64,000 bases of DNA from Hymenobacter cellulosivorans (GTDB taxonomy: Bacteria > Bacteroidota > Bacteroidia > Cytophagales > Hymenobacteraceae). A program made the position numbers and the translations under genes. The notes under the pieces are model-generated. The model was not told the origin of the DNA and made no database searches. It saw only the letters and a program-made list of their open reading frames with translations. Position 1 is the first letter of the stretch. Each line of letters begins with the position of its first letter. The stretch covers positions 1,926,501 through 1,990,500 of the forward strand of contig NZ_CP095049.1 in NCBI RefSeq assembly GCF_022919135.1. Reading direction: 5' to 3'. Below are positions 53,957-60,394 of this stretch, piece by piece.

Positions 53957-54352
53957 TTAGGCCAACTGGGTAGTAATAGGAACTGCGCCCATTAGCGTCT
54001 TATGAATCGGGCACAGGCCGGCCACTTTCAGCAGGCGTTGGCGCTGCTCATCGGTAAGCTCACCGGCGAGCTGGAGCGAGCAGCTAAGTTGGGTTACGAC
54101 GTGCTGCTCGTTGCGCTCAAACGTCACCTGGGCCTCCACGTTCGCCAAGGGCCACTGCTTGCGCTCGGCGTACATGCGCACCGTGATGCAGACGCAGGCG
54201 CTAAGCGAAGCGGCCAGCAACTCGCCGGGCGTTAGCCCCTGGTTTTGCCCGCCCTTGTCGAGCGGCTCGTCGGCTAGGAGCTCGTGGCCGCTGTCGGAGG
54301 TGATACGCGTAAGGTAGGGCTCAGGGCCGCTACGGCCGGTTAGCGTGGGCAT
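53957..54352 (-). CDS. OsmC family peroxide/thiol protein
   Basis: 131 residues. The OsmC/Ohr fold shows GGQNQGLTPGELLAASLSAC with the peroxidatic Cys53 and AGLCPIHKTL with the second Cys114, the pair that reduces organic peroxides. The overall sequence is closer to the OsmC-like YhfA group than to Ohr. It begins 2 bp after the stop of the upstream pirin gene, so it is translationally coupled and the last gene of a four-gene operon of redox proteins. A role in clearing organic hydroperoxides or reactive thiol products is inferred. Confidence 0.9.
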   Translation of the reverse strand: MPTLTGRSGPEPYLTRITSDSGHELLADEPLDKGGQNQGLTPGELLAASLSACVCITVRMYAERKQWPLANVEAQVTFERNEQHVVTQLSCSLQLAGELTDEQRQRLLKVAGLCPIHKTLMGAVPITTQLA

Positions 54353-54354
54353 AG

Positions 54355-55065
54355 CTAGTGGTTGATGGGTGTTTCGATGACGATAAACTTGCTTTCCTGA
54401 GCGCAGGCAATGCTAACGATATCCGTGTCCCAGAGTCCAATACTGTCGCGCTTGTTCAGCAGCTGGCCGTTTACCGTGATTTCGCCTTCCATCAGGAACA
54501 CGAATACGCACTTGTTTAGGGGCTTCAGGGCGTAGTCTACCATCTGGCCGGCGTCGAAGTAGCCCAACGAGAGCTTGGCGTTCTGGTTGATCCAGACGTG
54601 GGCCGTGCCTTCCTCGTTGCTGACGATGGTGGTGAGTTGGTTTTTGCGCTTTTCGGCCGGAAAGCTGCGTTTCTGGTAGCGCGGCGTCACGTTTTGCAGC
54701 TTAGGCTCAATCCAGATTTGCAGGAAGTTCACCTCGTCGTCGCCGATGTTGTGCTCCTCGTGGCGCAGGCCGCTGCCGGCACTCATGATCTGGACCGAGT
54801 CGGTGGCGACTTCCTCGCGGTAGCCCATCGAGTCGATGTGGTTCATGCGCCCGGCCAGCATCACCGAAATGATTTCCATATTGGCGTGGGCGTGCAGCCC
54901 AAAGCCGTTGCCGGGCTTGACGAAGTCGTCGTTGAACACCCGCAGCAGGCCGAAGCCCGTTCGCTCAGGGTTGTAGTAAGAGCTGAAGCTTAGCGAGAAG
55001 TTGCTTTGCAGCCAGCCAATGTCCTTGAGGCCCCGCTCGGCGGCCCGGATGATGCGGTGATTCAT
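54355..55065 (-). CDS. Pirin family protein (copy 1)
   Basis: 236 residues with the bicupin pirin signature: NFSLSFSSYYNPERTGFGLL, VFNDDFVKPGNGFGLHAHAN, MEIISVMLAGRMNHIDSMGY, and VQIMSAGSGLRHEEHNIGDD. The metal-binding His and Glu are all present (HAHANME, RHEEHN). Bacterial pirins act as quercetin 2,3-dioxygenases or as redox-linked regulators. It is third in the operon, ahead of OsmC, and closely resembles the first pirin gene at 55907. A long inverted repeat lies upstream. Confidence 0.92.
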   Translation of the reverse strand: MNHRIIRAAERGLKDIGWLQSNFSLSFSSYYNPERTGFGLLRVFNDDFVKPGNGFGLHAHANMEIISVMLAGRMNHIDSMGYREEVATDSVQIMSAGSGLRHEEHNIGDDEVNFLQIWIEPKLQNVTPRYQKRSFPAEKRKNQLTTIVSNEEGTAHVWINQNAKLSLGYFDAGQMVDYALKPLNKCVFVFLMEGEITVNGQLLNKRDSIGLWDTDIVSIACAQESKFIVIETPINH

Positions 55066-55149
55066 GTTAGTTGTTCGTTATCAGTTGTCAGTTGTTAGTC
55101 TTATCCTGATTGCCAGTTGAACTCTGCCAACGGACAACGAACAACTAAC
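55066..55149. repeat. Intergenic inverted repeat inside the pirin operon (a)
   Basis: GTTAGTTGTTCGTT (55066-55079) and AACGAACAACTAAC (55136-55149) are perfect 14-bp inverted arms. The loop carries CAGTTGTCAGTTGT-like repeats. The AACGAACA core recurs in the repeat at 55777-55890. Confidence 0.75.
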
Positions 55150-55158
55150 AACTAAAAA

Positions 55159-55737
55159 CTATTGGGGCAGGTGGGCTTCAAAGGAAATTTCGGCGACGCT
55201 CTTACGCTGGCGCGGGGCTTTTTCCCGGCTCAGGAAAGGCTCTTCCAATAGCTCAGCCTCGCCCTGGTAGCCCAGCGCAATCATGACGGCGGGCTGCAGG
55301 TTTTCGGGTAGCTGAAACACTTCTTTAGCCTTCTCCCGCTCGAAGCCGCCCATGAAGTGGCCGTGCAACCCCAGGGCTGTAGCTTCCAGAATCAGGTTGC
55401 CGTTGGCCAGGCCCAGGTCGTGAAGAGCGGCGCCGTTGGGCGTGCCGTTGTCGTAGTGGGTTTTGGCCAGGGAAAGGATGAGCACGGCGGCGTTTTTGGC
55501 CCAGGGCTGGTTGCCGGGCATCAGCAGGTCGACCATTTTCTGGAAGGCCTCCGTGTCGGCGCGGTGGGCGTAGATGTAGCGCCAGGGCTGTTCGTTCATG
55601 GCGCTGGCGGCCCAGGAAGCAGCTTCAAACAGCTGGCCGACAGTTTCGGGCGCTACGGGCTGGGCCGAGAAGGAGCGGGGGCTCCAGCGGTTCTTAATTA
55701 GCTCGTGCACGGGATAGGTGGTGGGGGCAGTTTTCAT
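55159..55737 (-). CDS. Nitroreductase family protein
   Basis: 192 residues. Conserved blocks include NRWSPRSFSAQPVAPETVGQ, AASWAASAMNEQPWRYIYAH, NAAVLILSLAKTHYDNGTPN, ALHDLGLANGNLILEATALG and MIALGYQGEAELL. These are FMN-binding features of the NfsA/NfsB-type fold. Such enzymes reduce nitroaromatics or quinones with NAD(P)H. Placed between two pirin genes and before OsmC, it suggests an operon for quinone or flavonoid detoxification. Control by the divergent HxlR gene at 56788 is likely. Confidence 0.92.
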   Translation of the reverse strand: MKTAPTTYPVHELIKNRWSPRSFSAQPVAPETVGQLFEAASWAASAMNEQPWRYIYAHRADTEAFQKMVDLLMPGNQPWAKNAAVLILSLAKTHYDNGTPNGAALHDLGLANGNLILEATALGLHGHFMGGFEREKAKEVFQLPENLQPAVMIALGYQGEAELLEEPFLSREKAPRQRKSVAEISFEAHLPQ

Positions 55738-55776
55738 TTCTAGTTATTCGTTGCTTGTTATCAGTTGTCAGGTTGT

Positions 55777-55890
55777 GGCTGTTCGTTGTTTGGTGTTGAC
55801 ATCAGCTCATGTGAGCTGAAGCGGACCGGGTTTCTGGTAAAGCCGCCCGCCGGTGAAAACGGCCGGGCAACAAACTAACAACGAACAGCC
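55777..55890. repeat. Intergenic inverted repeat inside the pirin operon (b)
   Basis: GGCTGTTCGTTGTT (55777-55790) and AACAACGAACAGCC (55877-55890) are perfect 14-bp arms. Between them lies a perfect 18-bp palindrome, TCAGCTCATGTGAGCTGA (55802-55819). It shares the AACGAACA core with repeat (a). Confidence 0.75.
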
Positions 55891-55906
55891 AACAACTACT
55901 AACTAG

Positions 55907-56626
55907 TTATAGCGACATGGGCACATCCATGAGCAGGAGCTGGGCCTGGCTGTCGGCCTCAATGCTGAGCGTGTCGGTGTCCCAGATACCGAACCCGTCG
56001 CGGCGGTGCAGCTTCTGCCCGTTGATAGTCACGTCGCCTTCCAGGACGAAGGCGTAAACCCCGTTGCCGGCTTTCTTAACTTGATATTCAGTGCTGAAAC
56101 CAGGGTCAAAGTCGCCGAGGCTAAACCAGGCATCCTGGTGAATCCAGACGCCGGCGTCGTCGGCCGAGGGCGAAATCACCTGCTGAAACTGGTTGTGGCG
56201 GTCTTCGGCCCGGAAGCTCTGCTGGGCGTAGCGGGGCTGCACGCCGCGCTTGTTGGGGAACACCCAGATTTGCAGAAACTTTACTTCCTGGTCCTTATTG
56301 TGGTTTTTCTCGCTGTGGGCCACGCCCGTACCGGCGCTCATCACCTGCACGTCGCCGCGCCGGATGATGCCGTGGTTGCCCATGTTGTCCTTGTGCTCCA
56401 GGTCGCCCGACAGCGGAATGCTGATGATTTCCATGTTGTCGTGGGGGTGGGTGCCGAAACCCATGCCGCCGGCTACGGTGTCGTCGTTGAGCACGCGTAA
56501 CACCCCGAAATGTACCCGGCTAGGGTTGGAGTAGCCGGCGAAGCTGAAGGTATGGTAGGAGTTGAGCCAGCCGTGGCTAGCGTGGCCGCGGGATTCGGCG
56601 GTGTGCAGAACAGTTTGCATGATCAA
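55907..56626 (-). CDS. Pirin family protein (copy 2)
   Basis: 239 residues with the pirin bicupin pattern: NSYHTFSFAGYSNPSRVHFG, VLRVLNDDTVAGGMGFGTHP, HDNMEIISIPLSGDLEHKDN and VQVMSAGTGVAHSEKNHNKD. The metal ligands (HPHDNME, HSEKNH) are intact. It is the first gene of the operon and is about as related to copy 1 as typical within-genome pirin pairs. A quercetinase or redox-regulatory role is inferred. The start codon lies 162 bp from the divergent HxlR gene. Confidence 0.92.
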   Translation of the reverse strand: MIMQTVLHTAESRGHASHGWLNSYHTFSFAGYSNPSRVHFGVLRVLNDDTVAGGMGFGTHPHDNMEIISIPLSGDLEHKDNMGNHGIIRRGDVQVMSAGTGVAHSEKNHNKDQEVKFLQIWVFPNKRGVQPRYAQQSFRAEDRHNQFQQVISPSADDAGVWIHQDAWFSLGDFDPGFSTEYQVKKAGNGVYAFVLEGDVTINGQKLHRRDGFGIWDTDTLSIEADSQAQLLLMDVPMSL

Positions 56627-56716
56627 AAGGGGAAGTGAAGTCGGAGTTTAGAATATTAGCCAGTGGCTGACTTATGTACATACATATATCAGGGCCGAAA
56701 GTTCACTCTTTCACTA

Positions 56717-56724
56717 TACTTTTG
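56717..56724 (+). promoter_or_regulatory. Bacteroidota -7 promoter element of the HxlR gene
   Basis: TACTTTTG fits TAnnTTTG and predicts transcription start near 56731, just before the dyad at 56740, about 57 nt before the ATG. No -33 TTG at the right distance. Confidence 0.5.
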
Positions 56725-56729
56725 CTAGT

Positions 56730-56766
56730 AGTTACACGGTTGTATATCAATATACAATCTGTAACT
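56730..56766. promoter_or_regulatory. Dyad operator between HxlR and the pirin operon
   Basis: TTGTATATCAATATACAA (56740-56757) is a perfect palindrome (8-2-8). Outer arms AGTTAC (56730-56735) and GTAACT (56761-56766) extend the symmetry. It lies just downstream of the predicted start of transcription of the HxlR gene, where it could block both divergent transcripts. Confidence 0.6.
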
Positions 56767-56787
56767 AATGCAGAAAAACAACCAGTT

Positions 56788-57174
56788 ATGGCACTTAGTC
56801 AGGAGAAAATAATTTTGAATTGTCCGTTCCGGCAAACCCTCGACGTGCTGGAAGGCAAGTGGAAGTTTGCCATCATTCACAGCTTGCTGCTCCACGGTAC
56901 CATGCGTTTTAAAGCCCTGGAGCGGGACGTGGAAGGCATTACGGCCCGCATGCTTATCAAGGAGCTCAAGCTGCTCGAAGCCCATGGCATCGTGCATCGG
57001 CGGGCCTACGCTACCGTGCCGCCAACCGTGGAATACAGCCTCACCGAGTGTGGACAGTCGCTGGAGCCGATTATTCAGGCTATTCAGGCCTGGGGAATTC
57101 AAAACCAGGCAGTCATCACTCAAAGCAAAATCAGCACTGCCCGCAAAACGCCGGCCGCCGCACGTAAGGCCTGA
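56788..57174 (+). CDS. HxlR family transcriptional regulator of the pirin operon
   Basis: 128 residues from the ATG at 56788 (MALSQEKIILNCPFRQTLDV), with the HxlR pattern: an N-terminal Cys (LNCPFR), VLEGKWKFAIIHSLLLHGTM, RFKALERDVEGITARMLIKE, LKLLEAHGIVHRRAYATVPP and VEYSLTECGQSLEPII. The frame upstream is open but not coding. It is divergent from the pirin operon with a dyad operator in the gap, so it probably represses that operon until an electrophile or quinone modifies the Cys. It converges with the beta-lactamase-fold gene 6 bp away. Confidence 0.92.
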   Translation: MALSQEKIILNCPFRQTLDVLEGKWKFAIIHSLLLHGTMRFKALERDVEGITARMLIKELKLLEAHGIVHRRAYATVPPTVEYSLTECGQSLEPIIQAIQAWGIQNQAVITQSKISTARKTPAAARKA

Positions 57175-57180
57175 TGCTGC

Positions 57181-58506
57181 CTACTGCCTGACTACGCGCT
57201 GGGAGCTCAGCACTACTCCTTGGGCGTCCAGGACCTGCACCAGATACAGCCCGGCCGGCCACGCCGCTACCGCCACCGTAAGACCCTCCGGCCGTAGCGG
57301 TTGCCGCCCGATTTCGCGCCCCTGCCCATCCAGGTACCGCACCTGCTGGCCCGCAGCTACGGCCGCGCTGGGCCGTAGCTCCAGGTATTGGCTGGTCGGG
57401 TTGGGGTACAGCTGCAAACGGGCGGCTGGTTGGGGTGGTGTCGTTGCCAGCGGCCGGCAATACAGCTGCATAATGTAGCGCCAAAGCTCGGTATCAAACG
57501 AGGACACGGCCAGTTTGGGCGCCTCCGCCGAGTGGCCCTGGCGCACGACTACCAGTCCCAGGCTAGGCACCACGTAGATTTTCTGGTCGTTTTTGCCCAG
57601 GGCTGCAATCATGTCGGGCGGGGCCGTGGGCACGAGCGGGCCGCTGAAGGTCAGCTGGCTCTGGGGCAGCATGTAGGAGGGTTGCCCGTTGAGCCACCAC
57701 AAATAGCCGTAGGAGCGGTTGAACGGCTGGGAAGGGCACGTCATGCGGCGGAAGTAGGCCGTGTCGCGCAGCACGGCCGTGCCGTTCCAGGAGCCGCGGG
57801 CCAGGATGAGCAGGCCAAAACGAGCCATGTCGCGGGCCCGGCTGTAGAACACGTAGTTGCGCCACAAGCCTGCCATACCGATGCGGCTGCCCAGGCGTTG
57901 GGTGGTGTATTGGTTGATGGTTAGGTTGCTGGCCCTCGCAATTTCGTCCTGCAGCAAACGGTAAGCGCCGGTATGGTAGGCCCAGCGGGTGCCCGCGTCG
58001 GCGCGGTAGCGCAGGCAGGCGGCCGCGGAGCTTTCAGTGTCGCAGGGTGCGGGCGGGGTGTCGTCGAGGCCGGCGGTCATAGTGAGCTGGTGGCGCAGCT
58101 GTATCAGCCGTTCCTTGGCAGCGGGAGCCGAGGTCCAACCCCGGCCCAGAAAGCGCGACGTCGTGTCGTCGATGCTCAGCAGGCCTTCCTGCTGGGCCAG
58201 GCCCACCAGCACCGCCGTCAGCGACTTGCCAGCCGAGGCCCAGTACCACACCGAATCCTGGGTGTAGGTACCGAAATACTGTTCCAGGGCCAGGCGACCG
58301 TCCTTGAGAATCAGAAACGACTTTGTATTCTTACGCCCCAGAAAACCCAGCAGCGAATCCTGGGCCGCCGGGCACCAGCCCAGCGTTGACGGCGCTACCG
58401 TGGCCCAGGTAGTGCCCGTCGCAGGGGGAAAGTAAAGCTGCTGAGCCGTAGCCGGTGGTGGGGCAAGCAGCATTACGAACAGAAGCAGGAGTAGCAGGTA
58501 TTTCAT
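57181..58506 (-). CDS. Secreted beta-lactamase-fold serine hydrolase with T9SS domain
   Basis: 441 residues from the ATG at 58506, which opens a signal peptide. The catalytic Ser91-A-G-Lys94 (WASAGKSL) is clear; the Tyr motif is Tyr177-His-Thr179 in place of the usual YxN. The last 80 residues (LQLYPNPTSQYLELRPSAAV to SSQRVVRQ) are a T9SS sorting domain. A class C-type esterase or amidase on the cell surface is likely. Combining this fold with a T9SS domain differs from the soluble enzyme at 41216, which has no sorting domain. Confidence 0.88.
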   Translation of the reverse strand: MKYLLLLLLFVMLLAPPPATAQQLYFPPATGTTWATVAPSTLGWCPAAQDSLLGFLGRKNTKSFLILKDGRLALEQYFGTYTQDSVWYWASAGKSLTAVLVGLAQQEGLLSIDDTTSRFLGRGWTSAPAAKERLIQLRHQLTMTAGLDDTPPAPCDTESSAAACLRYRADAGTRWAYHTGAYRLLQDEIARASNLTINQYTTQRLGSRIGMAGLWRNYVFYSRARDMARFGLLILARGSWNGTAVLRDTAYFRRMTCPSQPFNRSYGYLWWLNGQPSYMLPQSQLTFSGPLVPTAPPDMIAALGKNDQKIYVVPSLGLVVVRQGHSAEAPKLAVSSFDTELWRYIMQLYCRPLATTPPQPAARLQLYPNPTSQYLELRPSAAVAAGQQVRYLDGQGREIGRQPLRPEGLTVAVAAWPAGLYLVQVLDAQGVVLSSQRVVRQ

Positions 58507-58650
58507 GGGCAGCAGTGTAAGGCCGTTAAACACCCGTGGTACTGCTGCGTTTAATTCAGCAGAGGCCAGGTATAAAGAATGGTAAATAATATATAATAAG
58601 TTCTATTCTTGGCTTCTGCCACTTTCCACTAGGTCGTTGTCTTTTTGCTC

Positions 58651-59559
58651 ATGCCGTATTCAGCTCCTGTGGTGTCACGTTTGGCGCCCACCCCCAGTGG
58701 GTATCTGCACCTGGGAAATGCCGTCAACTTTCTCTTAACCTGGCTGATTGTACGCCGGGGCTACGGCGTGCTGCACCTGCGCATCGACGATTTGGACCGC
58801 GCCCGGCTGCGGCCGGCCTACGTGGAAAATATCTTCCGCACCATCGAGTGGCTGGGCATCGACTACGACCACGGCCCCAGCAGCCCCGAGGATTTTGAGC
58901 GTAACTTCTCCCAGCTGCATCACCTGGGCGAATACGAGGACTTCTTGCAGGCCCTGCGGCAGCAGCCGGACCTGCTGTACGCCTGCCGCTGCTCCCGCAC
59001 CCAGATCCTGGGCCAGTCGGCTGATGGTATCTATTCCGGTGCCTGTCACTCCCAAAACTTAGATTTTGAGGCCCCGGAATCGGCGTGGCGGGCCCATGTG
59101 GGCGCTTCCGCCATTGTTTCCTTTACCGATTTGTGGCTGGGGCCAGTGGCTATGGACCTGGCCCGGGAATTGGGCGACTTCGTGGTGCGCAAAAAGGACG
59201 GCCTGCCGGCGTACCAGGTAGGCTCCATCGTGGACGACGTGCGGCTGGGCGTGACGCTCGTCGTGCGGGGCCTGGATTTGCTGCCCAGCACAGCGGCCCA
59301 ACGCTGGCTGGCTGCCCAAACCCCCGAAACCAGCCGCTTCCTGCAAACCCGAATGGTGCATCACAGTCTGCTGCCCGCTCCTGATGGCAGTAAGCTGTCC
59401 AAGTCGCAGCAACAGCCCCTGGACCGGGGCATTATGCAGGAATCCGCGTCGCCCCGGCCGGTTTTCGAAGCCGTAGCCAGGCTGCTGAATCTTCCCCCGG
59501 AAGCCGGCCGCTCCCTGGCTGCCCTGCGCGCGGCGTTTGAAAATGCGACCATTAGCTGA
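58651..59559 (+). CDS. gluQRS: Glutamyl-Q tRNA(Asp) synthetase
   Basis: 302 residues from the ATG at 58651; a TTG six bp earlier is the alternative. It is half the length of glutamyl-tRNA synthetase and ends after the catalytic domain, as GluQRS does. The HIGH-like motif reads HLGN at 20-23 (TPSGYLHLGNAV), zinc ligands are Cys112, Cys114, Tyr128 and Cys132, and the KMSKS-like motif is SKLSKS at 247-252. It attaches glutamate to queuosine at position 34 of tRNA(Asp). No queuosine synthesis gene is adjacent. Confidence 0.93.
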   Translation: MPYSAPVVSRLAPTPSGYLHLGNAVNFLLTWLIVRRGYGVLHLRIDDLDRARLRPAYVENIFRTIEWLGIDYDHGPSSPEDFERNFSQLHHLGEYEDFLQALRQQPDLLYACRCSRTQILGQSADGIYSGACHSQNLDFEAPESAWRAHVGASAIVSFTDLWLGPVAMDLARELGDFVVRKKDGLPAYQVGSIVDDVRLGVTLVVRGLDLLPSTAAQRWLAAQTPETSRFLQTRMVHHSLLPAPDGSKLSKSQQQPLDRGIMQESASPRPVFEAVARLLNLPPEAGRSLAALRAAFENATIS

Positions 59560-59588
59560 GCTGGCCAAGCCGTAGCCCGCCTCTTGCT

Positions 59589-60122
59589 TTACTGTACGGA
59601 GTGGCTTAATAGCCGTTGGCTGAGCAGCTCGTAGGCCGCTTCGCGCTGCGGAACTGTGCCCAGGCGCAGCACATCGACCAGGGCCAGCAGCTCGTGCCAG
59701 GCGGCGTCGAGGCGGGCAGCGGCCGGGGTAGTAGGGTAGAGCGGGCTCACCGACAAGCCCCAGGCCGTGCCTTCGGGGTCGGGCCACACATAGGCCGGCT
59801 CGGCGGGGCTGCGCAGCCGGCTCAGTTCGGGTAGGGCGCTCCAGGCCGTAGGCAGGCCCTGCACGAAATCGTGGGGGTGGGCCGGAAAGGCGTAGGGCAG
59901 GCCGTGGAGCAAAAACCATAGCAAGGCCTGCTGCTGCACGGTACGACCATCGGCCTGAAGCAGGCGGGCATACTGGCACCGACGCAGCGCGTCCGAAATT
60001 TCGGCCGGGCTGATGAGCAGGGCTGTTGCCAGGTCTTTACCCTGCCACGTGGTAGTCGAGAAGGTCAGAATCCGCAGGAGCACTACCACATCCTGGGGCC
60101 GCATACCGTTGTGCTTGCGCAT
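59589..60122 (-). CDS. Winged-helix-like protein of a Bacteroidota family
   Basis: 177 residues. The N-terminal 75 residues look like a MarR-type winged helix (MRPQDVVVLLRILTFSTTTW, GKDLATALLISPAEISDALR, RCQYARLLQADGRTVQQQAL). The second half (FLLHGLPYAFPAHPHDFVQG, PEPAYVWPDPEGTAWGLSVS, LDAAWHELLALVDVLRLG) resembles proteins often found beside a nucleotidyltransferase or kinase partner as possible toxin-antitoxin components. No partner gene is adjacent here, so it may be an orphan. The family resemblance is from memory and not checked. Confidence 0.7.
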   Translation of the reverse strand: MRKHNGMRPQDVVVLLRILTFSTTTWQGKDLATALLISPAEISDALRRCQYARLLQADGRTVQQQALLWFLLHGLPYAFPAHPHDFVQGLPTAWSALPELSRLRSPAEPAYVWPDPEGTAWGLSVSPLYPTTPAAARLDAAWHELLALVDVLRLGTVPQREAAYELLSQRLLSHSVQ

Positions 60123-60232
60123 CGTAAAAACGGGCTAGAAGGTCAGAATTCGCGATTCGCAAACTGCGAACCGGCGGTGGCGGGCGGTCAGTAAGGCGAA
60201 GGTAGGGGAGGGAATCCAGCAAAAGCAACTTT

Positions 60233-60251
60233 ATTTAAAATTATTCTAAAT
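60233..60251. promoter_or_regulatory. 19-bp dyad (operator 1) upstream of the heme operon
   Basis: ATTTAAAATTATTCTAAAT is symmetric at eight of nine base pairs. It matches operator 2 at 14 of 19 bases and sits just upstream of the -33 box. It recalls metal-repressor boxes of the Fur/DtxR type. Confidence 0.6.
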
Positions 60252-60256
60252 AAGCC

Positions 60257-60286
60257 TTGCGGGCTATTCGTAACGCCATACATTTG
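60257..60286 (+). promoter_or_regulatory. Complete Bacteroidota promoter of the heme uptake operon
   Basis: TTG (60257-60259), a 19-bp spacer and TACATTTG (60279-60286) fit the -33/-7 consensus. The predicted start of transcription is near 60293, which coincides with operator 2. The leader is about 100 nt. Confidence 0.75.
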
Positions 60287-60292
60287 AGCGCT

Positions 60293-60311
60293 GTTTAGAA
60301 TATGTCTAAAC
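60293..60311. promoter_or_regulatory. 19-bp dyad (operator 2) at the heme operon transcription start
   Basis: GTTTAGAATATGTCTAAAC has perfect 7-bp outer arms (GTTTAGA/TCTAAAC) around ATATG. Its centre is 60 bp from operator 1. A repressor here would block transcription start. Confidence 0.65.
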
Positions 60312-60394
60312 AAAAAACTTCTCAGATGCTCCAAGCCGCTGGCCAGAACCCATAAAATCCGGCCGCTGCTTGCCCCTGGTGTGCTCCATCATTT

